DNA of 64,000 nt, from the NCBI GenBank assembly GCA_944380545.1, contig CALWHV010000017.1:62001-126000 (forward strand), read 5' to 3'. The notes under the pieces were generated by a model. It saw only the letters and a list, made by a program, of their open reading frames with translations, ran no database searches and had not been told where the DNA came from. How positions within the stretch are numbered: the first letter of the stretch is position 1; each line of letters starts with the position of its first letter. Origin of the DNA: an uncultured Eubacterium sp. (lineage in GTDB: Bacteria; Bacillota; Clostridia; Oscillospirales; Acutalibacteraceae). Positions 1 to 8,205 of this stretch are shown piece by piece. The translations under genes and the position numbers were made by a program.

Positions 1-555
1 TTCAAGCTGCGCGGCGATCCATTTTCTGCACTCCGGCGTGTAGCCCGCGTGGCCGTTTTCGTTTTTATCGTCGTTCAGGCAGAGCACGAGGAGCTTTTCC
101 GAAAGGCGGACGGTGTAGCAGACCGTTCCGATATCGGTCACAAACAGCTCCTCTGCGTCTCCCGGGCCGAAATCGCGGTAAAAATCCGGCAGCTCGTCGC
201 TTCTCATAACGGGCACATCGTTATACGCCAGCTCGCCGCAAAAGCGGCGCGGAAAGCCGTCGCAGCACCAATCGTGCGTGGCGGTGATAACATACACGGG
301 CTTTTTCTCTTTCAAGCGGTAAAGCTTTTCACGAAATTCGATATGCGAGACGCGCTCGCCGTTATCGGTGAGGTCGCCGAGGATGAACACGGCGTTCGTA
401 TCGCTCTGTGCTATCTCATTAAACGCGGCGTCTATTATATCGCCGGTTTCGGCAAGGCATTTCTGGTCCGAGCCGGAGCGCAGCTCATACGCCCTGCCGC
501 TCACGCCGAGCGTTGGCGAATAATGGTGAGTATCTGCAATGAAGGTCAATTTCAC
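1..555 (-). CDS. Metallophosphoesterase, calcineurin-like (partial at left edge)
   Basis: Read on the minus strand from a GTG at 555 and still open at the window edge (185 codons visible). The start is chosen because AAAGGAG lies about six bases upstream and the first residues read VKLTFIADTHHYS, the usual first metal-binding block of calcineurin-like phosphoesterases (D-x-H). A second block follows (FILGDLTDNGE, the GDxxD/N motif), then ITATHDW in place of the usual GNHD, then LCLNDDKNENGHAGYTPEC. The family uses two metal ions to hydrolyse phosphoester bonds; the substrate cannot be told. The GNHD block reading ATHD is slightly unusual. The C-terminus is missing. The gene lies just downstream of the transporter at 582-1706 and may be co-transcribed with it. 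Confidence 0.8.
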   Translation of the reverse strand, partial: MKLTFIADTHHYSPTLGVSGRAYELRSGSDQKCLAETGDIIDAAFNEIAQSDTNAVFILGDLTDNGERVSHIEFREKLYRLKEKKPVYVITATHDWCCDGFPRRFCGELAYNDVPVMRSDELPDFYRDFGPGDAEELFVTDIGTVCYTVRLSEKLLVLCLNDDKNENGHAGYTPECRKWIAAQLE

Positions 556-581
556 GGCTTTTTCTCCTTTACGGTATGGAA

Positions 582-1706
582 TCAGCGCTCTATCAAAAAA
601 TACAGGGCAAGAAGAAGCGCAAGCACGGCGGCGTTTGATACGGTGAACCAAAGCACGAACCGCCCGCGCTTTTCGGGATATTCGGCGCCGAGGAATTTAA
701 ACGATATAAGGCTTGCCATTGAAGCTATCAGCGTGCCGAGCCCGCCGATATCGCAGCCGACGATCAGCCCCTTTATATCGTTTGTGAACCCCGACAGCAA
801 CACCGCTGCGGGCACATTGCTGATAATTTGGCTTGCCGCCACAGCAGTCAGCGCGGCGCTTTTTTCCGCAACCGAACGCAAAAGCTGCTCAAGCTGCTCT
901 ATCCTGCCGAGATTTCCGGTGAACACAAAAAACGCCGCAAAGGTGAGAAGCAGGGAATAATCCACCTGAACGAGCGCCTTTTTATCTGCAAAAAGCATCA
1001 GCACCGCAACTGCCGCCGCGGCGGCAAGCGGCGGTATAACGCCGAAGACGGCAAGAAGGCACACCGCAAAGCCGGCCGCGTAAAAGATGAGCAGCCGAGG
1101 CTTTTTTATAGCTTTAGGCTCAACGCTTATCAGCGGCCGGTCTTTACCGAAAAAGAGGCAGGCAGCGGCAAGGCAGACGCCGGAAACGGCGGTGTACGGC
1201 AGCATCAAAAGACAAAACTGCGCAAAGCTCATACCCGACCTTGCATAGAGATAAAGATTCTGCGGATTGCCGAACGGAGTAAGCATACTGCCGAGGTTGG
1301 CGGCAAGCGTTTGCATAACGATAACGGGAACGGCAAGGCGCTGCAGCCCCGCCATATTCAAAAGGGCGATGCAAAACGGCACAAAGGTTATCAGCGCAAC
1401 ATCGTTTGTTGCAAGCATACTGAAAAAGAAAGGCAGAAACACAAGCGCCGCCGCGGCGCTGCGAACGCTTGACGCGCGCTTCACAAGCCTTGCGCCTATA
1501 TAAGTGAAAAGCCCCGTGTGCTGCACGCCCTTAATTACCGCCATAAGCGAAAAAAGGAGCAGCAGTGTGTTCCAATCAATATACGAAAGATACTGCCTGT
1601 CCGGCGCAACAAAAAAGCAGGAAACGGCGGCAAGCAGCAATGCGGCGCACAAAAACGCCTCGTTTTCAAGAAAAAATTTCAGCTTTAAAGCAGCGGTTTT
1701 ATTCAT
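582..1706 (-). CDS. ArsB/NhaD (SLC13-like) family anion transporter
   Basis: 374 residues, almost entirely hydrophobic, with about ten predicted membrane spans. Two similar halves each carry a re-entrant signature: LATNDVALITFVPF near residue 100 and SQIISNVPAAVLLSGF near 295, the repeated motif of the ion transporter superfamily that includes ArsB, NhaD and citrate/dicarboxylate carriers. Also seen is GSMLTPFGNPQNLYLY, typical of uncharacterised SLC13-like members in Clostridia. The start ATG is preceded by GGAGGG at good spacing. The substrate is unknown; small anions or dicarboxylates are the likeliest class. A metallophosphoesterase follows 26 bases downstream. Confidence 0.8.
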   Translation of the reverse strand: MNKTAALKLKFFLENEAFLCAALLLAAVSCFFVAPDRQYLSYIDWNTLLLLFSLMAVIKGVQHTGLFTYIGARLVKRASSVRSAAAALVFLPFFFSMLATNDVALITFVPFCIALLNMAGLQRLAVPVIVMQTLAANLGSMLTPFGNPQNLYLYARSGMSFAQFCLLMLPYTAVSGVCLAAACLFFGKDRPLISVEPKAIKKPRLLIFYAAGFAVCLLAVFGVIPPLAAAAAVAVLMLFADKKALVQVDYSLLLTFAAFFVFTGNLGRIEQLEQLLRSVAEKSAALTAVAASQIISNVPAAVLLSGFTNDIKGLIVGCDIGGLGTLIASMASLISFKFLGAEYPEKRGRFVLWFTVSNAAVLALLLALYFLIER

Positions 1707-1780
1707 AACGCGCCCTCCGAATACTATTATTCCGGCACATTAGCACACAATCAGGAATTAAGAGAGAATGGTGAACAGTG

Positions 1781-1814
1781 AAAAATCCCGAACGCCGATG
1801 CGTTCGGGATTTTT
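1781..1814 (-). terminator. Intrinsic terminator after the tRNA pair
   Basis: A 10-bp GC-rich stem (ATCCCGAACGC pairs with GCGTTCGGGAT) with loop CGAT and a T-run on either side. It lies directly after the encoded CCA of tRNA-Tyr and would end transcripts of the tRNA pair. The flanking A and T runs make it usable from both directions. Confidence 0.85.
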
Positions 1815-1899
1815 GGTGGGAGAGAGTGGATTCGAACCACTGAAGCTGAATAGCGACAGATTTACAGTCTGTTCCCTTTGGCCGCTCGGGAACTCTCCC
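1814..1899 (-). tRNA. tRNA-Tyr (GTA)
   Basis: 86 bases including encoded CCA. The acceptor stem GGGAGAG pairs with CTCTCCC. The anticodon loop reads CTGTAAA, giving anticodon GTA. It has a long variable arm, as expected for bacterial tRNA-Tyr, and the TTCGAATC T-loop is intact. It is seven bases downstream of tRNA-Thr, so the two are probably one transcript. Confidence 0.95.
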
Positions 1900-1906
1900 A
1901 TAAAGC

Positions 1907-1982
1907 TGGAGCTGGTGAACGGACTTGAACCCCTGACCTGCTGATTACAAATCAGCTGCTCTACCAACTGAGCTACACCAGC
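1907..1982 (-). tRNA. tRNA-Thr (TGT)
   Basis: 76 bases including encoded CCA. The acceptor stem GCTGGTG pairs with CACCAGC, the anticodon loop is TTTGTAA (anticodon TGT), and D-arm and T-arm (TTCAAGT) are normal. It is first in a two-tRNA unit with tRNA-Tyr. Confidence 0.95.
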
Positions 1983-2000
1983 GTTTCTTGATGCTCAAAT

Positions 2001-2029
2001 AATATATCATATAAAAAGCGTGTAGTCAA
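2001..2029 (-). promoter_or_regulatory. Sigma-A type promoter for tRNA-Thr/tRNA-Tyr
   Basis: On the minus strand TTGACT, 17 bases, TATATT, ending 18 bases before the first base of tRNA-Thr. Confidence 0.7.
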
Positions 2030-2105
2030 GCTTTTTTTGCAATTTTATGGCGCTGTTTTAATTGCCGCATATAATAAAAAAGGAACTTACTTACGAGGTG
2101 ATTTT

Positions 2106-3926
2106 ATGTGCGGAATAGCCGGAATGTTCAGCGCGGATATTGATATGCGCAGGGAAAGGGCGCTGATAGAGGACATAAGCGAGAGCCTGAGGATGAGAGG
2201 GCCCGACGGCTGCGGGGATTTTACTAAGCCATATATCTCTCTTATACACAGGCGGCTTGCCGTGATAGACCCCGCCGGCGGCGCGCAGCCGATGAGCTTC
2301 GGCAGATACACGATAGTATACAACGGCGAGATATACAACACCGAGGAGGTGCGAAGCGAGCTTATCTCCTGCGGATATTCGTTTGAAACGCGCTGCGACA
2401 CCGAAGTGATACTTAAGGCATACGACAGATGGAAGGAGGAGAGCTGCAAAAAGCTAAACGGCATATTTGCCTATGCCGTTTGGGATGATGAGAGCAGAGA
2501 GCTTTTCCTCTGCCGCGACAGGATAGGCGTAAAGCCGCTCTATTACGCGCACAAGGGCGGCATATTTGCATTTGCGAGCAGGATAAAAAGTCTGCTGCTG
2601 ATACCGGGAATAACGAGCGAGGTTGACGAAAACGGCCTGAACGAGGTGTTTATGCTGGGGCCGGCAAAGACGATAGGCAGCGCAGTGTTCAGAGATATAA
2701 GCGAGCTGCCGCCCGCCTCTTACCTGAAATTCAGCGGCGGAAAATATGAGATATCCGAATACTGGCGCCTTGAGGCTAATGAGCACGGCGAAAGCGAAGC
2801 CGAAACGATTGAGCACACGCATTTTCTTGTGACGGATGCTGTCAGGCGGCAGCTTGTTTCCGATGTGCCGCTGTGCGCCTTTTTGAGCGGAGGACTTGAT
2901 TCCTCCATCATCAGCCGCGTTGCGGCAGACGATTACAGGCGCAGGGGCAGAACGCTCGACACCTATTCGGTTGATTACGACGACAACGACAGATACTTCA
3001 AAAAAAGCGTTTTCCAGCCCAACAAGGACAGCGATTATATAGATCTGATATCCGGCAGCCTGGGCACGCACCACAAAAACATCGTGCTCGACAACCGCGA
3101 GGTTGCGCGCGCGCTTATCGAAAGCACCGACGCGCGCTGCCTGCCGGGCTTTACGGATGTTGACTCCTCCCTGCTGCTCTTTTGCCGCGAGGTGAAAAAG
3201 GAGCAGACGGTGGCGCTCTCCGGCGAATGTGCGGATGAGATATTCGGCGGCTACCCGTGGTACCATAACGAGGAGATACTGTTTGAGGACTGCTTTCCCT
3301 GGAGCCGCTCGAGTGATGTGCGCCGCAGCATACTGAAGCCGGGTCTGCTGCCGCACGGCGAGGAATACGCACGGCAGCGCTATCTTGAAACGGTGGCAAA
3401 AACATCCTATCTTGACGGCGAGAGCAAAAAAGAACGCCGGATGAGAGAGATGTTTCGCCTGAATATTGACTGGTTTATGCAGACGCTTTTGGTGCGCAAG
3501 GATGTTATGAGCATGGAAAGCTCGCTTGAGGTGCGCGTGCCGTTTTGCGACTACAGAATAGTTGAATACGCCTACAATATGCCGTGGAGCATAAAATCGC
3601 TGGGCTCGCGCGAAAAGGGCGTGCTGCGAAAGGCGTTTGAAAACGAGCTGCCGCCGGAGATTGCCTGGCGCAAAAAAAGCCCCTATCCCAAGACCTACAA
3701 CCCGCAGTATTTTGACGAGGTGCGCAAAATGGCGCTGGAGGCGCTGCGCGACCGCTCAACGCCGCTTTGCGATATGCTGGACGGCGGCGCGCTGCAAAGG
3801 CTTGCCGAAAATCCGGACGCGCTCAGGGAGCCGTGGTACGGCCAGCTTATGCGGGGCCCGCAGGTGCTGGCATACATCGTGCAGATCCACAGATGGATAA
3901 AGGAATTTGATGTTAGATTTGTTTGA
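2106..3926 (+). CDS. asnB: Asparagine synthase (glutamine-hydrolysing)
   Basis: 606 residues. It makes asparagine from aspartate, ATP and glutamine in the cytoplasm. The start is fixed by the second residue: MCGIAG exposes Cys2, the glutaminase nucleophile, and GAGGTG sits five bases upstream. A longer reading frame opens at 2037 but would bury the catalytic cysteine. The N-terminal class II amidotransferase domain (about 1-210) has RLAVID and YNGEIYN. The C-terminal synthetase domain begins with the PP-loop LSGGLDSS near residue 260; GECADEIFGGYPW and VRVPFCDYRIVEYA are also standard. A TATAAT at 2070-2075 may be its minus-10 box, without a clear minus-35. It stands alone between the tRNA pair and a convergent terminator. 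Confidence 0.95.
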   Translation: MCGIAGMFSADIDMRRERALIEDISESLRMRGPDGCGDFTKPYISLIHRRLAVIDPAGGAQPMSFGRYTIVYNGEIYNTEEVRSELISCGYSFETRCDTEVILKAYDRWKEESCKKLNGIFAYAVWDDESRELFLCRDRIGVKPLYYAHKGGIFAFASRIKSLLLIPGITSEVDENGLNEVFMLGPAKTIGSAVFRDISELPPASYLKFSGGKYEISEYWRLEANEHGESEAETIEHTHFLVTDAVRRQLVSDVPLCAFLSGGLDSSIISRVAADDYRRRGRTLDTYSVDYDDNDRYFKKSVFQPNKDSDYIDLISGSLGTHHKNIVLDNREVARALIESTDARCLPGFTDVDSSLLLFCREVKKEQTVALSGECADEIFGGYPWYHNEEILFEDCFPWSRSSDVRRSILKPGLLPHGEEYARQRYLETVAKTSYLDGESKKERRMREMFRLNIDWFMQTLLVRKDVMSMESSLEVRVPFCDYRIVEYAYNMPWSIKSLGSREKGVLRKAFENELPPEIAWRKKSPYPKTYNPQYFDEVRKMALEALRDRSTPLCDMLDGGALQRLAENPDALREPWYGQLMRGPQVLAYIVQIHRWIKEFDVRFV

Positions 3927-3943
3927 TATTCTGCATTTTGCAC

Positions 3944-3976
3944 AAAACCGCCGGTCTATTCAAGATCGGCGGTTTT
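3944..3976. terminator. Bidirectional terminator between asnB and flavin reductase
   Basis: AAAACCGCCG and CGGCGGTTTT form a 10-bp stem around a 13-base loop. The A-run and T-run flank it on both sides, so it can serve both converging genes. Confidence 0.85.
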
Positions 3977-3992
3977 ATCTAAGCTGCTTATA

Positions 3993-4493
3993 TCAGTCGC
4001 CCTGATAGGTTGGCGCGTTTTTAGGCGATCTGCCCTTTATTACATCGTGATAATACGCGTAAGTCATCGGGGGATCGTCGTTTAAAATATCGCAGTCCGT
4101 GACCTCGCCCAAAAACACGGTGTGAGTTGAGGTTTCCATCTTATCAACAACGCGGCAGACGATATATGCGCTTGCCTGCGGCACAACGGGAAGCATATTT
4201 TTGATAAGCGGGGCATAATCCGCAAATTTATCGCTGTTTCTGCCGCTTTTAAAGCCGAAGTTGCCTATGACGAGCGGGTCGCAGTGCTCGCCGAGTATGC
4301 TTACGGCAAAAACGCCGGATTCGGATATACATTCGTTTGTGTAATTATCGTGGTTGACAGATACAGCCACGGTTGCAGGCGACGAGGTTATCTGCATCGC
4401 GGAATTTGCCGTGCAGCCGGTGGCTTTGCCGTCCTTCCACGAGGTTACCACATACACCCCGTAGGAAAGTTTATAAAGCGCCGATTTATTCAT
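3993..4493 (-). CDS. Flavin reductase-like (flavoredoxin-type) protein
   Basis: 166 residues. FMN-binding split-barrel flavin reductase domain over nearly the whole length: YKLSYGVYVVTSW at the N-terminus, GCTANSAMQITSSPATVAVSV (FMN-binding loop), SGVFAVSILGE, and a C-terminal tail KGRSPKNAPTY. That tail matches the junction where clostridial high-molecular-weight rubredoxin continues into a rubredoxin domain; here the protein stops instead. The family passes electrons from NAD(P)H to FMN and on to partner proteins. Rubrerythrin and PerR upstream on the same strand suggest a role in oxygen or peroxide reduction. A hairpin separates it from rubrerythrin, so it may have partly independent expression. 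AAAGGAG precedes the start. Confidence 0.88.
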   Translation of the reverse strand: MNKSALYKLSYGVYVVTSWKDGKATGCTANSAMQITSSPATVAVSVNHDNYTNECISESGVFAVSILGEHCDPLVIGNFGFKSGRNSDKFADYAPLIKNMLPVVPQASAYIVCRVVDKMETSTHTVFLGEVTDCDILNDDPPMTYAYYHDVIKGRSPKNAPTYQGD

Positions 4494-4551
4494 AGAAAGC
4501 TCCTTTCATACCGCACCGGGTTTTACGGTTATATTTTTCCTGCCAAAAGGC

Positions 4552-4585
4552 AAAAAATGCGGCAGAAAAACACTGCCGCAAATTT
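4552..4585 (-). terminator. Terminator after rubrerythrin
   Basis: TGCGGCAG and CTGCCGCA form an 8-bp stem with an A-rich loop, followed on the minus strand by six T. It lies between rubrerythrin and the downstream flavin reductase gene and would reduce read-through between them. Confidence 0.75.
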
Positions 4586-4608
4586 TTGTTTGTGATTGAC
4601 GGTGACGA

Positions 4609-5148
4609 TTATTCGCCGAAATATCTTTTGAGAAGACCGGCGAAGGCTCTGCCGTGGCGCGCCTCGTCGCGAGCCATCTCGTGAACGGTGTCGTGAATAG
4701 CGTCAAGCCCCTGCTCCTTGGCAAGCTTTGCAAGCTCTGTTTTGCCCTGGGTGGCGCCGTTTTCAGCCGCTACACGCATCTCAAGGTTCTTCTTGGTGGA
4801 ATCTGTAACAACCTCGCCGAGAAGCTCCGCAAACTTGGCGGCGTGCTCCGCCTCCTCATAAGCGGCCTTTTCCCAATAGAGGCCGATCTCGGGATAGCCC
4901 TCTCTGTGCGCAACTCTTGCCATAGCAAGATACATACCTACCTCGCTGCACTCGCCGTTGAAGTTCTCGCGAAGGCCCTGGATGATCTCGTCGCTGACGC
5001 CCTGGGCAACGCCCACAATATGCTCGGCAGCCCAAGCCATCTCGCCGTTATCGGTGCGCTCCTTCATAGCCGCGCCGCAGATGGGGCACTTTTCAATGGG
5101 TTCGTCTGATTCGTATCCGCATACGGGACAATAATACTTTTTAGCCAT
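4609..5148 (-). CDS. rbr: Reverse rubrerythrin (NADH peroxidase type)
   Basis: 179 residues. The N-terminal rubredoxin domain carries CPVCGYES and CPICGAAM, four cysteines for a mononuclear iron. The C-terminal ferritin-like domain carries the diiron ligands in [32 protein letters not shown] and [11 protein letters not shown]. With the rubredoxin domain first, this is the reverse rubrerythrin layout of Clostridia, which acts as an NADH-dependent peroxide and oxygen reductase in the cytoplasm with help from electron carriers. ATG at 5148 is preferred over TTG at 5154 because AGGAG is nine bases upstream of the ATG but only three from the TTG. It follows the PerR-type gene by 20 bases and shares its promoter. 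Confidence 0.94.
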   Translation of the reverse strand: MAKKYYCPVCGYESDEPIEKCPICGAAMKERTDNGEMAWAAEHIVGVAQGVSDEIIQGLRENFNGECSEVGMYLAMARVAHREGYPEIGLYWEKAAYEEAEHAAKFAELLGEVVTDSTKKNLEMRVAAENGATQGKTELAKLAKEQGLDAIHDTVHEMARDEARHGRAFAGLLKRYFGE

Positions 5149-5168
5149 AATCAAAAGCTCCTTTAAAA

Positions 5169-5576
5169 TTAGTTTTTATTTTTACAGGAGGGGCAAAGCC
5201 CGCTGTAATAAACATCTTTTCTGGCGATCTTAAAGCCGCCGAGTCCGCTGCCGTGAGGCTCCGGAACATCAAAATCATATATCTCACCGCAGCAGGTGCA
5301 GATAAAGTGACCGTGGAAATCCACATTGGCGTCGTAATGCACCTTATCGCCGTCTATTGTGACGGGGATAAGAAAGCCGCTTTCGCAAAGAGATTTCAGC
5401 GCGTTATAAACGGTTGTTTTTGAAAAGCTGGGGTCGCTTTTAAGCACGCTTTCGTAAATCTGAGCCGCGTCCGGGTGTGTGCGGTGGGCGCAGACATAAT
5501 CATAAACGGCAACGCGCTGCGGCGTTGCGCGGAAATTCTTTTCCTTGAACAATGCCGTGATACGCTCCTTCTGCAT
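5169..5576 (-). CDS. perR: Fur family transcriptional regulator, PerR-like
   Basis: 135 residues. An N-terminal winged helix ([29 protein letters not shown], then [19 protein letters not shown] as the recognition part) is followed by a dimerisation domain with [23 protein letters not shown]. Paired CxxC motifs (CTCC and CPSC) form the structural zinc site. The family senses peroxide or iron and represses stress genes. Location directly upstream of rubrerythrin, and the short form without a His-rich C-terminus, favour PerR over Fur. It is probably autoregulated through the palindrome at 5604-5620. AAGGTGGTG precedes the ATG. Confidence 0.88.
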   Translation of the reverse strand: MQKERITALFKEKNFRATPQRVAVYDYVCAHRTHPDAAQIYESVLKSDPSFSKTTVYNALKSLCESGFLIPVTIDGDKVHYDANVDFHGHFICTCCGEIYDFDVPEPHGSGLGGFKIARKDVYYSGLCPSCKNKN

Positions 5577-5603
5577 CGAGCACCACCTTGTAATTATTGT
5601 TAG

Positions 5604-5620
5604 ATTGTATCAAGTACAAT
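5604..5620. promoter_or_regulatory. Candidate PerR/Fur-family operator
   Basis: A perfect inverted repeat, ATTGTA-5-TACAAT, begins three bases downstream of the minus-10 box of the perR-rbr promoter, where a bound dimer would block transcription. It is AT-rich and of the size of Fur-family boxes. Next to it (5589-5603) is a weaker match to the PerR consensus TTATAATNATTATAA. Assignment to PerR is inference. Confidence 0.6.
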
Positions 5621-5623
5621 TTA

Positions 5624-5651
5624 AGTATATCACAAAATCCGCGTTTGTCAA
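5624..5651 (-). promoter_or_regulatory. Sigma-A promoter for perR-rbr
   Basis: Minus strand TTGACA, 16 bases, TATACT: near-consensus. The predicted start lies within the inverted repeat at 5604-5620. Confidence 0.8.
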
Positions 5652-5669
5652 CCCCGAATTTAAAAAAAT

Positions 5670-5698
5670 TTGACTAATTTGATGAATTTTGATATAAA
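5670..5698 (+). promoter_or_regulatory. Sigma-A promoter for the PIG-L gene
   Basis: TTGACT, 17 bases, TATAAA, ending 38 bases before the ATG at 5737; divergent from the perR promoter. Confidence 0.7.
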
Positions 5699-5736
5699 AT
5701 ATTTAGCTCAGACGACAGACGAAAGGTGCTGTTTTA

Positions 5737-7767
5737 ATGATAAAAGTGAACTGGAAAAAGATAAAGCCGTACGAAAAGGCGTCCTTTGCGCTGCCCGCGA
5801 TTTGCGCCGAGCTTGCCGTGCTGCTGGCGGCGGTGATAATCTCGTTTATAAATCCCCTGCTTTATATGCCGCTCAAGGTGCTGACGGCGGTGTTTGTTGC
5901 CGTTACCTTTGCATTCGGCGTTCACATAGAATCGCGGATGCTGCAGATATATATGCTGCTCGGCGTGCTTGACATATCCATGCTTGCCGCGGTGCTGCTG
6001 CCGCTGCCCACCGGGCTGACGGGATTCTTTTTTGCAACCTCGCTTTTTGCCGCGCTTGCAAGCGCCGGAGTCGCCGTTTTTGCCGGAGTGTTTTTTAACA
6101 GGGAAACGCGCTATGATTTTCCCGAGGCGGACAGAAGCGGCTTTTTCGGCAAAAGAAAGGTTATGTTTTTTGCGCCGCACGAGGATGATGAGATAAATCT
6201 TTACGGCGGCGTTATAGAGCAGTATGTTAAGCACGGCAGCGAGGTCTATATAGTTTTTTCCACAAACGGCGATTTTTACCGCCTCGGCAGGCTGAGGATT
6301 AGGGAGGCGCTGCGCGCGGGCTCAAGGATGGGCGTTGACGAAAAGCACATCATATTCCTCGGCTTCAGCGACAGCATTACAAACAAAAGCGGCATACATA
6401 TATATAACTGCCGAAACGAAGAGCTTCTGACCTCTGCCGCGGGCTTTTCGCAGACCTACGGCACAGAGGCGAAGCCGCCGTTTGAAAAAAGGCCGTTTAC
6501 AAGGGAGCAGTGCCTTGGGGCGTTTACGGATGTTATAGAGCGTTATATGCCGGACACGATATTCTGCTGCGACTATGACGGCCACGCCGACCACCGCGCC
6601 ATAAGCCTGTTTTTTGAGGAGGCGCTCTCAGATATCCTTAAACGTGATCCGTTTTACAAACCGCTTGTTTTTAAAGGCTTTGCTTATTCCACTGCTTGGG
6701 ACGGAAAAGAGGATTATTATTCGTTGAATGCGCCGTCCACCCATCTCAAAGAGCCGTCTGATCATATGAGAGAAACGAATTTTTACGAGTGGAAAAAAAG
6801 AGTCCGTTTTCCCGTTGCGTGTGAAAGCCTTTCGCGTGTTATGCAAAACAGTTCAAGCTATCGCGCCATGGCTGAATATTCCAGTCAGACAGCAACGGAC
6901 CACGCCTGCGGAATACTGAATTCCGATAAGGTCTTTTGGCTGCGAAGAACGGACAGCCTGCTGTATAACGCGCAGATCACCGCAACAAGCGGTGATCCGT
7001 CGCAACTGACTTCTTTCAGGCTTGCGGACAGTGATGATATAATAAACGATCGCAGGCTGCCTGTGAAAGGACTGTGGACGGCCGATCCTGATGATGAAAA
7101 ACGGATCGTTGCGTTCAGACTGCCTGAGGCAAAGAGAATCTGTTCGGTTGCTGTTTACGAAAGTCCTGAAGCAGACAGCCATATCGTGAACGCTCAGCTT
7201 ACTCTGGGTGCGGTCTCGTATAATACCGGCGAGCTGAAAGCAAACGGGGGAGCAACTGTTTTTGCGTTTCCGCCTGTTACCACCGATATAATCGGTATAA
7301 GAATAAAGAATTTTACCGGGAACTGCTCTCTTTTAAAGGTAGAGGCGTTTGAAACGCCCGAAAGCGAGCGAGCGGAATTTATTAAAGTGCAGAATCAAAA
7401 CGGGGATTTCTGCTATGATTATATAATCAACAAGACCGGCAGAGAGGAATTCTCCGTATATACGTTTCCGAATCAAAAGGATTTTGCATTCACGGCAGAG
7501 AGCAGCAGCGATGGCGTTGTATGCAGTGTTGAGAACGGCGTTCTCAAGGTGAACTGCCCGGAGGAGGAAGAAGCGGTGATAACAGTCCGATCAGAAGATG
7601 ATCCTCGAATCTATGATTGTTTTCGGGTCAGGAATCCGGATGAAAGAGAAAGGTATATTATGTCTTTAAAACAAAATAATGAGCAGAAGATACTTTCATT
7701 TCCTATGCAGTGGGATTATTACCGCGGTCTTGTCCGCCGGCTTGGCGTTTACAAGCCGAAAAAATGA
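5737..7767 (+). CDS. Membrane-anchored PIG-L family deacetylase
   Basis: 676 residues. About four membrane spans occupy residues 15-120. A PIG-L/LmbE domain starts at residue 142 with VMFFAPHEDDE, the zinc-binding PHxDDE motif, and continues to DYDGHADHRA near residue 280 with further His ligands. Members are zinc-dependent de-N-acetylases of sugars such as GlcNAc conjugates. About 350 residues follow, first a domain with RICSVAVYES and DIIGIRIKNF strands resembling discoidin-like carbohydrate-binding modules, then a beta-rich end. The active domain could lie on either side of the membrane. Codon use shifts from GC-ending to more mixed after about 6640, suggesting a mosaic gene. AAAGGTG precedes the ATG. 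Confidence 0.85.
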   Translation: MIKVNWKKIKPYEKASFALPAICAELAVLLAAVIISFINPLLYMPLKVLTAVFVAVTFAFGVHIESRMLQIYMLLGVLDISMLAAVLLPLPTGLTGFFFATSLFAALASAGVAVFAGVFFNRETRYDFPEADRSGFFGKRKVMFFAPHEDDEINLYGGVIEQYVKHGSEVYIVFSTNGDFYRLGRLRIREALRAGSRMGVDEKHIIFLGFSDSITNKSGIHIYNCRNEELLTSAAGFSQTYGTEAKPPFEKRPFTREQCLGAFTDVIERYMPDTIFCCDYDGHADHRAISLFFEEALSDILKRDPFYKPLVFKGFAYSTAWDGKEDYYSLNAPSTHLKEPSDHMRETNFYEWKKRVRFPVACESLSRVMQNSSSYRAMAEYSSQTATDHACGILNSDKVFWLRRTDSLLYNAQITATSGDPSQLTSFRLADSDDIINDRRLPVKGLWTADPDDEKRIVAFRLPEAKRICSVAVYESPEADSHIVNAQLTLGAVSYNTGELKANGGATVFAFPPVTTDIIGIRIKNFTGNCSLLKVEAFETPESERAEFIKVQNQNGDFCYDYIINKTGREEFSVYTFPNQKDFAFTAESSSDGVVCSVENGVLKVNCPEEEEAVITVRSEDDPRIYDCFRVRNPDERERYIMSLKQNNEQKILSFPMQWDYYRGLVRRLGVYKPKK

Positions 7768-7780
7768 TCTTCAACATCAA

Positions 7781-7825
7781 AAAGCCCGTCAAAACAAATG
7801 TAAGTTGTTCTGGCGGGCTTTAAAA
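7781..7825 (+). terminator. Terminator after PIG-L gene
   Basis: AAAGCCCG and CGGGCTTT (extended through one mismatch to TCA/TGG) form a stem with a 23-base loop, followed by TTTAAAATT. Confidence 0.65.
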
Positions 7826-8035
7826 TTAACATTTTCAAAACATTTCATCATTATTTTCAAAACATATCTGCTGTAAGCTTTTCTTAAAAGTTTAAATTGT
7901 TTTTATTTTTACTTAATTTTTATATGCTAAACTGATTGTAATAAAAAATGATATGAATAATGTATAAATTAAATATTTTTGTTAAAACTATAAAATGAGT
8001 ATCAAATATTCTAATCTCATCAGGAGGTGATTTTC

Positions 8036-8185
8036 TTGCATACGTCAGATAAACAGGCGTTGATAAACCTTGCCGTTTTAACCGTTAAGTATATGAGAAA
8101 CTGCGGCAAAACAGACGAGGAAGTCAAATATATACTGTCAAATCGGCTCAATTTTTCCGATATTATGATTGAGCAGATCATGTAG
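8036..8185 (+). CDS. Small protein upstream of FRG gene, 49 residues
   Basis: TTG start at 8036 with a very strong AGGAGGTGA five bases upstream; stop TAG at 8183. The product begins MHTSDKQALINLAVLTVKY and ends SDIMIEQIM. It looks all-helical, with a C-terminal part (KTDEEVKYILSNRLNFSD) reminiscent of a small helix-turn-helix, but no family is recognised. It ends 20 bases before the FRG gene and shares its AT-rich composition, so the two form one transcription unit. A small immunity or regulatory partner is a possibility only. The strong ribosome site and tight coupling are the evidence that it is translated. Confidence 0.65.
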   Translation: MHTSDKQALINLAVLTVKYMRNCGKTDEEVKYILSNRLNFSDIMIEQIM

Positions 8186-8205
8186 GGGCGTTATAAGGAG
8201 ATATA

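Noticed and set aside
2454..3356. 300-codon open frame antisense to asnB
   Set aside because: Shadow of a high-GC coding region; no ribosome site or recognisable family.
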